The notes under the pieces are model-generated. The model made no database searches, was not told where the DNA came from, and was given only the letters and a program-made list of their open reading frames with translations. The position numbers and the translations under genes are program-made. From contig VIGQ01002288.1 of NCBI GenBank assembly GCA_009663005.1, positions 1-27,799 of the forward strand: a stretch of DNA of 27,799 nt, given 5' to 3'. How positions within the stretch are numbered: the first letter of the stretch is position 1; each line of letters opens with the position of its first letter. Source of the DNA: Actinidia chinensis. Its lineage: Eukaryota; Streptophyta; Magnoliopsida; Ericales; Actinidiaceae. Of the stretch, positions 1 through 10,917 are shown one piece after another.

Positions 1-490
1 ATGCGTGTATGATTCCTGAATCAATCAATCCTAACATTTGAACGTAAAGATAAGAGATCTAAAATATAGTCAATTCAGCCTCGACGAATCGAAAGATTTG
101 TCAAAACTACGAAATTCCAACGATTCATCATCCGAACATTGGCATCTAAAGGCATACAGATCTAATAAGTGGTAGACAAATTCAACGTGGAAAAGAAAAG
201 AACCTGATTGAGAAGATCAATCTTCGACGTATAAACAGAGACCCAAAACTAACCACAAAATTCGATTCCAACGACCTAGATTCAAAGAAAATACATACAC
301 ATACGCATTTACATACATAAATTATGTTTACAGGAAGAGAGAGAGAGAGAAAGAAAGAGAGAGGTGGAATTTACCTGAGTGCAAGAGCGAAAGAGATCTC
401 TGCGTATTCTCGCCCTTCCTTTCTCTCTCCTCGTCTCAAACGCTCAGAAGTCAGAATATGTAGCTGCCGCGAGAGAGATGTCGAATAAAA
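1..490 (-). other. 5' end of a minus-strand gene: leader exon 1, first intron, edge of exon 2
   Basis: Read on the minus strand, a CT/GA-rich leader ends in CAG|GTAAAT, a good plant splice donor with the intron starting at 374. The next good acceptor is GATTCAG|GAATC at 16-18, which leaves 15 bases of exon 2 at the window edge. The implied intron is about 359 bases, U-rich, and starts with a CT repeat, typical of a first intron in a plant 5' UTR. Exon 1 would cover roughly 375-490; the transcription start is not visible exactly, and I saw no clear TATA box upstream. No ATG with an open frame follows inside the window, so the protein is unknown. This rests on splice signals and composition only. 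Confidence 0.45.
333..372. repeat. GA/CT microsatellite inside the putative first intron
   Basis: The plus strand reads mostly (GA)n with AAAG interruptions. On the minus strand it is a CT tract just downstream of the splice donor at 374. Such tracts are common in plant leaders and first introns. It may be polymorphic. Confidence 0.8.
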
Positions 491-1917
491 CACGGGTATT
501 CGCCCGCTGCCTTTTGACAAACGCGTCCCTGAGGATTCTTATCCTTGCACTAATCCCCCAACAAAATACAAAATTATAGTTAGATCCCCATTACAGTTCT
601 CCCACCGTTAGAAAACAGATATGATTATCTTCAATTGTAATTGGATAAAACCTCATTCTCATTGCCTACCACTGGATCCAAAATAAAGGACCGCTATTTT
701 GGTTAAGCATAAGTGAAAGTAATGTTCACGACTTTGTAAGTGTTAGATTTTTATACTAAAAATCATAACTTTGGGTAGTGGGATTAGTTTTTGACTAATT
801 ATTTATTTATAAATTTGTTATTTTATTTTAATGAGAATTTATGTGGTCAATGTTTGTATTATTATTGTTGTGCATGCGTTCTTTTTGAACATTTTTAACA
901 TAGTAAAACGATTTAGTGTGTAGAGTATGGCTTACTAGCGGAAGAGTTTAATCATCATCACTTGTGAATATAAAGTCTTTAGAGTTTACATTCTTAGATG
1001 AAATTGGACAAGCCATCGGTGGGATTGTAGCATAATATTTTAGCAGGCTTGTCTTGATTGCGGAAAGTGATGTAACTTCAACTGATTATGATACTTTGTG
1101 TGTATTAAACATGATCATATTGGAGAGATTGTTTTTGTACTTACTGGTTTTTATAGACACAGTGCACTTCGTTATTATGAGTTCTTATATTCTTAATTTC
1201 AATATAATTAATAAACATGTACATTTAATGTAGTCATTTTGATTTACTAAAATGGTGAGATTTTTATGGTCATAATCTCAATGAATTGAATAACAATATT
1301 TTGTGTATGGTAGATATATATTATTTTTGTGATTTTCTTCTTTTCATCATTCGATGATTTAAGTTGGAGAAGACGACCCAATGAATGCCTATAATGAATA
1401 CTGGAGATAGAATAGAGCAAAAGAACATTACGTGATGAGGTTTGGTACCAGATATATCCTCAATGTGCTTTTTGTGTAAGGGGATTATTAAATTTAATTC
1501 AAAAACTTGATTTGCTTTGTGAACCATGGGAGTCATTGAGGGGGTGTGGAGGAGGTTGGGATGAAAACAATGGAATAAGGGGACAGTGGCAACATAGTGC
1601 GGAAGTGTACGGGTGTGGTTTTGGTGGTGATTGGTAAGAGGAAAAATGAAAAAAGATAATAAGGTAAGTGAATTGACAAAATCATCCTATTGCATAGGAG
1701 AAGTTGTCTGAATTTGACCAACTTAACAATCTAAGGTTTAATTTGAAACATTAACAGATCAGGGTCTACTTTGCTATCAAGACCAAATTCTGGGGCTTAT
1801 CATATAATTCCGTTAATATTTTTCTTTCTGAATCTCCACCTGGCCGAATACGAGAGCCAGCTAAGTTTCTTGTTTTAATCAATTCCTTTTTGCTCTTTAC
1901 AAAAAATAACCGTTCAT
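491..1917. other. Intergenic DNA without a recognised gene
   Basis: AT-rich sequence with stops in all frames. The longest open frames (minus strand 1321-1536 and 1533-1721) have no recognisable domain and biased composition. The part around 880-1330 reads like non-coding repeat or retroelement leader, but I found no LTR ends, primer site or protein motif to support that. Confidence 0.5.
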
Positions 1918-2011
1918 TTCTTGTTAACAAAAAATAATATTTTCTTCAGTTTTCTTGTTACAAAATAATATTTCTCATTTTTCCTGTTCAAAAAATATAT
2001 ATTTTTTTAAC
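1918..2011 (+). repeat. Short degenerate tandem repeat, about three units
   Basis: Three successive copies of a unit of roughly 35 bases follow the pattern TTCTTGTTA, CAAAAAATAATAT, then a T-rich tail. The third copy is the most eroded. I cannot assign a function. Confidence 0.5.
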
Positions 2012-2244
2012 TACCCATGTGAAACAGAACTGGACCCATCTCAAAATTTCCTTATTTTCTTTACTAAAAAAAACGTTTTTCCTCTTTCTCCAAATCCTCG
2101 AGTGATTTTGAAACCGAAACGTTTCTTATTTTAATTTCGTCATTTTTTCGCTTTTTAATATCCTAAAAATACCCATTCAACGGGGAATCCGGATTTGTTG
2201 AGTTAGTTAGTCAACTTCTCACTCCTCACCCATGCATTTGATGC

Positions 2245-2472
2245 TATATATGCCGGTTAGAATGCACAAAAAAGTCTTAGATTCATGCCATCGTCACAAT
2301 AGCTACCTTTAGAAGTTTAAAACCGCACGCTCCACTAAAATTCCCCGTACAGACGTAACCTTCTTTCTTCCATATCTGCAAATCAAGGTAAAGTAACTTT
2401 ATCTCCTTAGGTTTATCATTTTTTTTTTTTTCACTTTCGGCCTTAAAGTTACTTTTTAAATGTTTTTTCTAG
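2245..2472 (+). promoter_or_regulatory. Candidate promoter, leader exon and short intron
   Basis: A TATATAT box at 2245-2251 is followed at a normal distance by a pyrimidine-rich leader-like stretch that ends in AAG|GTAAAG (donor at 2398). A T-rich 75-base segment then ends in TTTTTTCTAG (acceptor at 2472). Size and composition fit a plant 5' exon and mini-intron. The sequence after 2472 carries only short open frames (2474-2707 and 2506-2721) without a recognisable domain, so this could equally be chance in AT-rich DNA. Confidence 0.2.
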
Positions 2473-3487
2473 ATTGATCCACCGCCAACTTTTCGTTAAT
2501 ATTGGATGGATGGTGACAGTAATCACCTATTCAGGTCTTACTTCAATCACTCAACTCAAAAACCAAATCCACAAATCCAAGTCCAAACACCAAAATACTC
2601 AAATCCCAAAACTAAAATACGACAAAAACCCAAACCAATCCCTCCAATCCTCATTTTTTTTTTATATATTCATGTCCTCTCTACTAACCACCCTTCCATG
2701 CTTCTAACCTCGCACCATTAATTAGCCGTCGTTCCCACATTTGCCTCCTTCCCCTGTTCACCTACGCCATCAATTGACCAACCATCCACCGACATCCATC
2801 CCCCCCTTGTTTTTTTTCTTCTCCACTGGATAGCCAGATCTCATAATACAAAGTTGATAGTCAATGTAGTGTGAAGGCCTTTAAGGGGTAAATTTATCTA
2901 TGTCTTATTTTGGTCCAAATAGATTTGGATGAAATATTGAGTGGATATCCATTGGAGATTGCCATTACCGCAGATGTTTGTAAGTATAAAAATGCCTTAA
3001 ATTTCTAGACACCTCCCCAACTATACTTTGGTCATTTTTATTTTCAAATATTTTGGGGATGTCTGGGAAATTAGTCATTTACAACTAAGAAAGGTTGTAA
3101 CTTGGTGACTTAAATTTTTTTTTGAGTTTACGAGGTATATAATAAAAAAATGGATAGTTTGAAGGGTTCATTTGTAATAACCCATGCTATGACAAGGCTT
3201 TTGAAATAGGAAATCTATTGGCCCGAAGATTACAGGTGTGGTTGACATTGTTTGGTTGCGTCATTTTAATGAAACTGCATCGTTTATCATTAAACGTGAG
3301 TTGGCCTGATCTGGGACCCTTCCCTTAACAATCTGCAGAATTGTATGGAATCAAATCATGGGCGTTGAGGGGCAATCCCGAATTTATTGAACTACTCCAC
3401 CAACGTAACTTCACAGAAGCAATTTCCCCGAAATCTCGGTGATATCTTTTTTTCTTGATCATGGTTGAAAAGGAAACCACCTAATGC
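2473..3487. other. Intergenic DNA, no gene recognised
   Basis: This begins with a C- and A-rich stretch (about 2530-2820) that is open in two overlapping frames but looks compositional, and continues as AT-rich DNA. Apart from the small inverted repeat at 3007-3064, I see no structure I can name. Confidence 0.45.
3007..3064. repeat. Small inverted repeat (hairpin)
   Basis: AGACACCTCCCCAA at 3007-3020 is matched by TTGGGGATGTCT at 3053-3064, an inverted repeat with one small bulge around a T-rich loop of about 32 bases. It could be a remnant of a small fold-back element. No target duplication is seen. Confidence 0.5.
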
Positions 3488-3590
3488 TATATATACCCTG
3501 TTGGGATCCAGCCCAATGAAGAAATTTGAAGTGCCCAACCCGTGAGCCCAAGAACCATCCCAATAGCCAAGAGAAGGCCCAAGCCCATAT
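3488..3590 (+). promoter_or_regulatory. Promoter-like block: TATA box and clustered site II (TGGGCY) elements
   Basis: A TATATATA box lies at 3488-3495. Within the next 95 bases the reverse complement of TGGGCC/T occurs four times (3510, 3545, 3576, 3582), with a near match at 3532. Clustered site II elements are typical of plant promoters of growth and housekeeping genes, where TCP factors bind. They are usually upstream of the start, so transcription may begin around 3600-3660 rather than from this TATA box. A purine-rich leader-like stretch follows. Confidence 0.4.
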
Positions 3591-3599
3591 GAATAGTGA

Positions 3600-4354
3600 T
3601 ATGAATAATGTCATATTGCGCAGAGAAGAAAGAGATAAGAGCAGAAGAGTGAGAAGAGCAAGAAGAGAGAGAGGCTCTGACAGTTTCTGTTCAGAGAAGA
3701 GGCTGCCGAAGAAGTCCAAGATGGAGGCACCTCTCTTCCTCGAAAGTCTCAATGGTGGGCATGAGCTCATGGCTGAGCTCATTTTCTCTGCTTCTGAGCC
3801 ACTATAATTGAGAAGGTTTGCGCCAGAGAGAGGAAAACAGGCGGAGCAGAAATGTAATCTTTGGGGGATTACACTCTGGCTCACACCTCATGTTTACTGT
3901 GTGCAGAGAGGGGCTTGAGAGGTGAGCTATGTATTGGGGGAGTAGGTTCAATAATATTCCCTCTAACCATAGAGAAGATAACAGCAGTGGAAGAAACCTT
4001 CGCAAGACACCCCGTCGGGAATGGCTTGGCGGCGACGCTAAGATGCTTGAAGAGAGAGAGCGCTTAAGATGAATCGATTCTATGGGCGGCAGAAGATTTT
4101 GCCAAGAAGAGGAAGAATTTGGTTCCTATGAGATTTGTCGGAGGAGGATGTAAGAATTGCGAGGAGAGATGACTACTGAAGAATCAGGACCCGAAAGAAG
4201 CATATCCGTGTATCTCACAAGTGTCACGTAAAGGGCTGGAAAAAAAACGAAGCAATTGCAATCAATACATACAGCCCTCACTGTTTATGGAGAGAATGTC
4301 TGAACTTATGCTCGATTCTAACAAGCCTATATTAATTCTTCACGACACCCATCG
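3600..4354 (+). pseudogene. Gene-like segment with broken frames, product unknown
   Basis: After a purine-rich leader an ATG at 3721 sits in a strong plant context (AAGATGGAGG) and opens a 28-codon frame (MEAPLFLESLNGG...) that stops at 3807. Further coding-like stretches follow in other frames. Between 3861 and 4067 lies a 68-codon frame. Between 4068 and 4172 a frame reads DESILWAAEDFAKKRKNLV and then has a Cys-x2-Cys pair (GGCKNCEER) before a stop. A possible splice donor, ATCG|GTATGC, lies at 4355. I do not recognise the family. The frame switches could be decay, missed introns or base-calling indels, and the neighbouring copia element shows the same kind of indel noise. The promoter-like block just upstream supports a real plus-strand gene, possibly with the copia insertion in its intron, but nothing proves the link. 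Confidence 0.3.
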
Positions 4355-5159
4355 GTATGCCTGATTATAAGTTCATGCATATCTTTATGCAAGAAGAAAC
4401 AGGGGTTTAATTTTATTCTAATAATTGTTTATTGTTTTTCTCTAACGATTAGGTTTAAATTTACAGCACTGTTTATTTCGTTGGATTTATGATTCGGTAG
4501 CTAGGTTTATGATATTTTTTGAGATTTACAATGGTGTTTCATTGGTTTATATTTTGTTCTATATTTACTTTGCCATTGGCTTTGCATGGGATGTGGAGCG
4601 GTTCCAGTAGAGACTATACGGTTTGATTTGTATAGTTGTTTTTTATGTGTAGGATCGTTTCATGAATGCTGTATTTGGTCATGGATTTGTGGGTTATGAA
4701 GAGAAAAGAAAAGTCCCCCGTCTTTTTTTATTTTTCTCATAAATCCCTTCCTAAATTCCATCCAAATAAGCTTCATGTCCATATTGTCCTCCTTTTTCTT
4801 TTTGCAATAAAATTAAATTTTTGAGGAGAGGGTATTCGTTATTCTCTCTCACACCCAGCTATATATTTGGTAAATCTTACTCCTTCTTTTTGTTTGTTCT
4901 CAGGGTAACAGGAATCTGATCATTTATAATTTCGTGATTGCAAATCGGAAAAATGGTTGGTAATAATGCTTGTTATGCCACTGTATCTTGCATTTATTTA
5001 TATGCATGATTGTATTATATTTTTAATAGGCCCATGGATTTTTTAACATAATGGTGCTTGATGGTGTTTGCAACTTTTGCATTTAAGCCCACCCTAAAAT
5101 AAGAGGAAAAAAGTTTATTAGATATTGTTAAGGGATTTATTAAAATACCATTCAAGATA
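4355..5159. other. AT-rich non-coding DNA left of the copia element
   Basis: T-rich and intron-like in composition. A pyrimidine tract ending in TTCTCAG (4897-4903) is a possible splice acceptor, followed by a short exon-like stretch. No protein domain was recognised. The last bases before the LTR are AGATA (5155-5159), part of a likely target-site duplication. Confidence 0.4.
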
Positions 5160-5703
5160 TGTTAGTTTTCATTTCTACTTCATGGACTTTCAATGTGAGT
5201 CAATAATATTCCACCAAAAATCTAGGATATAGATAACTGCATCAACTTAGGTTTGAAATCCACAAATTTAGGGGAACGTTTGAAAACGTGGATTAAACTA
5301 CATCAAACTAGTTTTGAAATCTACAAATCAGGGAACGTGGGTTAAGAATGGCTTTAAATTGCAGTTTTTGGAATGAAAACATCTCCTACTTTCTACGCTT
5401 TAAAAAGAAATGACTTTGATGGGAAAGGACGTTTTTAATACACGCAGGCGAGTTATTCAAAAAGGTTCCTAAAGCTGGCTCTTCATTCTAGATTTAAAAT
5501 TATTCACCATCAGTGTGAGTGAAGGAGAAGAGAAAAGGATTTAGAAGTCCTTTTCGAAAACTGAAAACACAGAATAGCAATGGCTTTGGGGGGGAGGTAT
5601 ACGTTCTTTCGATTCGATTATCCGATTTATGCTTCCGCCGTTAATCGAATTTTAATATGTTTGTTGGAGTTAAAAATGTTTAGATCGCTTTATCTTCATT
5701 TAC
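5160..5703 (+). repeat. Left LTR of the copia element
   Basis: It begins TGTTAGTTTTCATT and aligns along its length with 12073-12652. Most differences are gained or lost single bases in short homopolymers. It ends in TTCATTTAC just before the primer site; the terminal A of the expected CA is missing. It contains an internal near-repeat of about 42 bases (5235-5278 and 5297-5338) that is also found in the right LTR. Confidence 0.92.
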
Positions 5704-5706
5704 TTT

Positions 5707-5720
5707 TGGTATATCAGAGC
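5707..5720 (+). other. Primer-binding site, initiator tRNA-Met type
   Basis: TGGTATATCAGAGC lies four bases after the left LTR. It matches the common plant copia site TGGTATCAGAGC, complementary to the 3' end of initiator tRNA-Met, with two extra bases (AT). Position and sequence confirm the orientation and the left LTR boundary. Confidence 0.85.
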
Positions 5721-5948
5721 TATGTTAACTCTGCCTTGCATATTTTGGTCTCTACAATTTCTTTTAGAAAATTATGCATGTTTATGTAATTTTTCTTACT
5801 CTCAAATCTTTGTTTTGATGAAAAAAAAAGATTTAAAATCAATTAAAAAATTGGATTTCTAATCTTTGGTTTTTTTGGATTTGAAGAGCGTAATTTTTTG
5901 GCTCCGGAGGTGAAGAAAAGAATCATGGGTTTCTATTTAGGGGGAAGG

Positions 5949-6269
<321 letters not shown>

Positions 6270-7430
6270 GGGGCTACGGGACTTTGTGATTTAGTAAGGT
6301 GGACCTTGCTTGGTCCAATATCTCCAGGGATTTATCACCTGTTCCTTATGTAGTCTTTCGTTATGGCATGTGAATAGTGGACGTGCTTGTATTTAGAAGT
6401 TATGGATGAGTTTAGAAAAAAAACATATTTAAACTTTATGTTGGGTTTTTCTTTCTTGTAAAAAACATAATTCTTTTAAAACCTATTAAGATTTAGGAAA
6501 ACAAAAGACTTAGTTAAAGGATTACGATGCTACAAGGAAAGTAATTTGTAACATTCAAAATTTATTTATAATAAATCTTACCTAAATAATTAAAAAAAAA
6601 AAAAAAAAAAAAAAAGGAATGATGCATGCCAGAAGTCTTTGTGCGGTTTAGAAGGTTGATATACATGTGTTCTAATGCTGGGGGACCTCTATGAATTTAA
6701 TTATGAATGTTATGTGCTTATATATTTATTTGTTTGTATAATTATTGTTTATTATATACATGCAATATTAACGTTAAATAATATTAAGTACATTTTACAT
6801 TTAAATTCATGGAAGATTGCATAAGTTTCATGCAATAATATGGCTAAAAGAAATTAATTAATGTTTAAGTGGTCCATTATAATTTTTATTAATTAGAGGG
6901 AGTAGCAACAGGCATCCTTAATTAATTAAAATTAATATATAAGGTTGTTTAAGGATCACTATAGAAAAATAAAAACATTAATTGTAAGTTAATCATATGT
7001 GATATAATAAAATCTTATACCCACAGAGAATAGAATTTTTTTTTAAATTTATACGCATTTAAATTAGGAGGGAAATATCAGATTATATTTCTGCATCTAA
7101 CCCAACAAGGTATTTAAGGGAAAAACGGAACATAATTTGATAGTTTATCATTAAAGTTATTAAGAGATGAATCTAATTGAATAGACGTTTAGCCCACAGG
7201 GCAAGTTTTCCAAAAGGTTTTATGTCCACTAAGATTCATAAATTTAAAACATGATTACATTTGGTGTTTTTTATAAAAAACATGACATTTTTGTTTTTAG
7301 TCTCTTATTTTTGTTAATGAAGGCATGTATGTTTAAAAACCTTTGCAGTTGTTCAACTTTCAAAAACCTACACATATTTCTGATGTTAAAATTGATATCT
7401 CGAAAATTAAAGAAGGTGATAACATAAAGG
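6270..7430 (+). other. Copia internal region without recognisable capsid (gag N-terminal) domain
   Basis: AT-rich DNA, with a 24-base A run at 6592-6615 and TTAATTAA-type patches around 6850-6940. In copia elements the capsid part of gag normally occupies this place, but I could not find its motifs in any frame. It may be an extended untranslated leader, a deletion-replacement of gag, or a nested insertion I cannot delimit. Confidence 0.5.
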
Positions 7431-7431
7431 T

Positions 7432-7745
7432 GTGGACCTCTTGCAGGAGAGTTCTCTTCATTTGGAATGGCAAGAGGGGGCGGAAAAAAAAGAAAAAAGA
7501 AAAAAGGTGAACTTTAATATTCAAGGAAAGAAGAAAAAGAGGAGGAGTAGAGAGAAGAAGAAGAAGAGAAAAAAAAAAGAGGAAAAAAAGGATCCTCCCA
7601 CAGCCAAAATAAGGGCAAGATTCCGCACAGCCAGACATTTAAAGAAGGAGTGGTTCAAAGTTGCTTCTTCTGTAAGAAAAGAAAAAGGCACCTGAAAGAA
7701 AAAAAGATTGCTCCAAATTTTAAAAGCTGGGCTCGACAAGAAAAG
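7432..7745 (+). pseudogene. Copia gag C-terminus with CCHC zinc knuckle, broken
   Basis: A Lys/Arg-rich stretch leads to CFFCKK at 7662-7679, followed by His at 7689-7691 and an Asp-Cys pair at 7706-7711, then NFKSW. This is the nucleocapsid zinc knuckle (C-x2-C-x4-H-x4-C) that binds element RNA. The spacing is stretched by an extra codon, and the last Cys falls in a different frame from the first three ligands, so at least one indel lies between. The preceding basic region is inflated by A/G homopolymers. The protease follows directly in the first frame, as expected for a gag-pol fusion. Confidence 0.75.
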
Positions 7746-8231
7746 GTACTCAATTTTTTCAATTTGTATGTTATGGAATCTAATATGGTTAATTTGTTAA
7801 TCATAAACACATGGTGGATTGATTCTGGTTTCTTTTCTACAATCCATGTTTCAATTTCCTTACAGGGTATGCAAAAACCTGACGGAGGCCAGAGTGGGAA
7901 GTGAACAATACATCTATTCAGGGAGGCAGATGAGTAAAAGATGAGTTCACATTGTGGAAGATATGCACATGCAGTTAGTTCTAAGGCAGTCAGTAATTTA
8001 TTTTTGAATTTAGAGAAAAAACGGACCTTTTATGTTCCAATTTCTCTAGGAATTTTGATTTCAAGTTTCAAAGACTTGTACCTAATGGGTTATTATTCCT
8101 TATTTTTCGGATCTGGTTTTAGTTTATTACTAAATATGAAGTTATGGTTATGGTACATTTGTCTGATGGTCTTTTCTCTATCAATTACAAAAATGATGTT
8201 GCTTATAATTCTATTGGGCATTGTTATTTAG
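7746..8231 (+). pseudogene. Copia aspartic protease region, frame-broken
   Basis: NTWWIDSG at 7806-7829 carries the catalytic Asp-Ser-Gly of the retropepsin that cuts the gag-pol polyprotein. It is followed by TIHVS and LQGMQ, all typical of plant copia. The frame shifts near 7890. The C-terminal half (NLEKKRTFYVP, then the stretch corresponding to the usual Ser-Arg-Asn-Leu-Ile-Ser motif) is split over the frames at 7941-8231. The domain is full-length in DNA terms but cannot be read through. Confidence 0.8.
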
Positions 8232-8234
8232 TAC

Positions 8235-9262
8235 TTGGCATTTTTAAAACGAGTTGTGGGTGTGAATGAGGAATCTCCTATGTTGTGGTGTGGCACCGAG
8301 ATTGGGGACTCATATCTCATTGAGGGAGATATTAATTAAAAAGATTGGGTCAAAAAAGAAGGGGGGTTACTTAGTAACTTTGGATTGCTGGATTTGAAGG
8401 ACTTGGTGAATTGCATAAAAGGGTGTAAGCAAAACTGCACAAAGGTCTAAAAAAAAAGGGTTGCAAAAAAGAGGGAGACACAAAACCTATTTGGAAATTC
8501 ATTACATACAGATATTTGTTGCCAAAAAAACATGGAGCAAAATGGTTCGAAAAATATTCATCACCTTCATTAGACGATTATTCACGATAATATGTATCTC
8601 TACTTACTTAGTTCCAAGACGGAAGCTTTTTGGATGCCTTTAAAGTTTTTCAAAGGCTTTGTTTTGAAGTGGAGAATCCAATGTGGAAAAGCATATTAGA
8701 TCGTGAGATCAGATAAGAGGTGGAGAATACTATGGTAGATACACAGAGAGTGGACAAGCCACCGGTCCATTTGGCGAAGTTTCTTCAAGACATGGTATGT
8801 TGCCCCAATACACTATGCCTGTTCTCCAATCAAGAAATGGTATGGCAGAGAAAGAAAAGGAAGAAATCGACTTTAATGGGGAAATGGTGACGAAAAGTAT
8901 GCGGAAGTTTAAACTCGAAAAACTTTCCCTGGATTCTTGGTGGAACTGAGCTCTAAAAAAACCGCTACGTATATATTAAAAAACCGAGTTCCAACCAGTT
9001 TTCCCAAAGTCACCTTTTTGAGTTATTCAAAGGTTGGAACCGAGTTTGAGGCAATAACGTTATATTGGGGATTGCCCCGTCTGAAAGTGAGAATTTACAA
9101 CCCACAAGACGAAGAAGTTTAGACCCCAAGGGACCATTAGTGGGTATTTCATTTGGATATGCTTGAAAAAAGTTCCAAAGGGTATAAATTCTATTGTCCA
9201 TCTCATAAGTACAAGGATTGTGGAATCAAGAAATGCAAAAATTCTGAGAAATGGACTTCTTA
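8235..9262 (+). pseudogene. Copia pre-integrase and integrase core, frame-broken
   Basis: The pre-integrase segment is seen as NEESPMLW near 8267 and CIKG near 8413. The catalytic core, which joins the cDNA to the target, follows. The first Asp is in a HTDI-type motif at 8505-8516. The second lies in the ITFI/DDYSRY-type stretch at 8557-8590, where one extra base splits the frame. The Glu is in GEYYGRYTE at 8722-8750 (also shifted). Further C-terminal, FSYSK/FELFK-like and VRIYNP stretches (about 9010-9110) and IVESRNAK (9208-9240) follow in the order normal for copia. At least six frame changes are needed to connect them. The insert starting at 9273 interrupts the linker between integrase and reverse transcriptase. 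Confidence 0.85.
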
Positions 9263-9272
9263 AATTGAGTGG

Positions 9273-9556
9273 GACTACTTACGGATCTCGGTTTCCGTGC
9301 CTTCGACCAGCCCCTTTCGTAACCACCCTATTTTTGATTCCCTTTCTTGTCTTTGTATTTTATCCCTCTCTGCCTGACTGCGACGGATACTCTACTTCAT
9401 GTTTGTTTCTTCCTCCCCCTCCCTTCTTTTCCATCTTTTTTGCCTTTCAAAGCCTTCTCCCAACATACCAACTTCTCCTTGTCTGTTTTCGTCATTCTTG
9501 GGGGGGGAAGAGGTTACCCTTCCCGCTGAAAAGGTTCACCCCATAAACAAGAGTGG
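9273..9556. other. Foreign insert of about 284 bp in the copia pol linker
   Basis: Copia homology stops after LLKLSG (about 9272) and resumes at GQEFQDIVSEK (about 9557), parts that are normally almost adjacent. The intervening sequence is pyrimidine-rich and unlike the rest of the element. GAGTGG occurs at both junctions (9267-9272 and 9551-9556), which could be a 6-bp target duplication. However, the target itself may naturally contain two similar hexamers. I found no terminal inverted repeats and no poly-A tail. Its identity is unknown. Confidence 0.6.
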
Positions 9557-10917
9557 TCAGGAGTTTCAGGACATAGTTTCTGAAAAAGGATTATCATGAA
9601 GCTCAACCCACTTAGTTCAAAGTGATAGAGTTGATTGCCATCATTGAAACATCCTCAAGGTTCGAAAACGGGTGCTTAGACAACAACACTGTTGAAAGTT
9701 CAACAAGCAGGCTGATATCAAATCCAGTAGATTCAAGTTGTAAGTAAAATGAGGAACAACACAAGAAAAATGGTTTTTTGAACAACTGGGTTTTTTGAAA
9801 ACCAAAACAAGTTCCTCAAGAAAATGATAATACCAAAACATTAAAGGAGATCTAAAAGGATTAGAAAATTCAGCAAATTTCCAGGATTATGAAGTGTATC
9901 TACAAAGAATCAGAACTGTATAACATTGAGTCGAAAAGAAAATGATTCCTGAAACGTTTTTCAACAAGCCATGAGTTCTTAAGGAGGATCGTCGAAAAAC
10001 TTGTGTGGTGCAAGGCAATAAAGATGTGATGATCGCGATTCTATGGGCATTTTCTAAACCGAGTTATGGGATTACTCGTTGAGTTGCCTAATGCGTGTTT
10101 AAAAAGCCAATTGGATGTTACATGGGTCTTAAAACAAAAAAGAGAAAAAAGACTCACAAGGCCACATTGAGAGGGGGAATAAGGCAAAAGACTCACCGTT
10201 GCAAAAAGGTTCATTCAGAGAAGAAGGAACGACTACACCGAGAACATTTTCTCCTGTATCTAAGAAAGATTCTCTGGCGTTGTTGTTTAAATTATGGCAT
10301 TGGGTTAGCCCCATTTTGACTTTGAGTTACATCAATATGGATGTGGAAAACGGCATTCCTCAAATTGGTGATCTAGAGGAAGTGGTTTTTTTTTTTATGA
10401 AAAACAACCAGAAGGATTTCTCCTCTAGATGATGGGTGAGCACTTGGTTTACAAGCTAACAAAATCCATATAGGGATTTGAAAACAAGCCTCCGTTTCAA
10501 GGGTTATTGAAATTCCATGAAAGAGTCATTACTTCATTCTGGTTTGAAGAAAACGTTCATGGAATCAGTGTAATACAGAAGGTTAGTGGGAAGGAGCAGA
10601 TTTGTTTTCTTGGGCTATATGTGGATGATATTTTGCTTTGACAACTAATGATAAGGTGTTTTGCTATGTGAGGTTTGAAACAATTTCTCTCAAAGAACTT
10701 TGGGGATATGAAGGATATGGTTGAGGCATCTTATGTCATCGGCATTAAGATCCATAGGAAAAGGATTCTAGAGGGCATTTTTGGCGGTTTGTCTCAGGAG
10801 ACCTATATCAACAAAGTTTTTTTAGAAGAGATTTCGCATGAGGATTATTCCACCGAGTGTAGACCCATCGGGAAAGGGGTGACAGAATTCGATTTGAGTC
10901 AGTGCCACGAAAAATGA
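9557..10917 (+). pseudogene. Copia reverse transcriptase, frame-broken
   Basis: The linker remnant QDIVSEK (9571-9591) leads into the RNA-dependent DNA polymerase. FSPVSKKDSL lies at about 10241-10270. The first catalytic Asp region, NMDVENGIPQIGDLEE, is near 10333-10380 and the KQPEGF-equivalent near 10400-10425. The active-site YVDDILL is at 10618-10638, with the two key aspartates at 10624-10629. The C-terminal part is the best preserved, an 80-codon open frame at 10675-10917 (KQFLSKNFGDMKDMVEASYV...). The YVDD motif is intact, but stops and frame changes lie before and after it. Confidence 0.88.

Noticed and set aside
880..1330. Retroelement leader or LTR fragment
   Set aside because: Only a general impression; no primer site, polypurine tract, TG/CA ends or second copy.
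3459..3884. Minus-strand frame of 141 codons with a hydrophobic Leu/Ser-rich middle
   Set aside because: It is opposite the purine-rich leader and promoter-like block; its composition follows from that strand bias, and no family is recognised.
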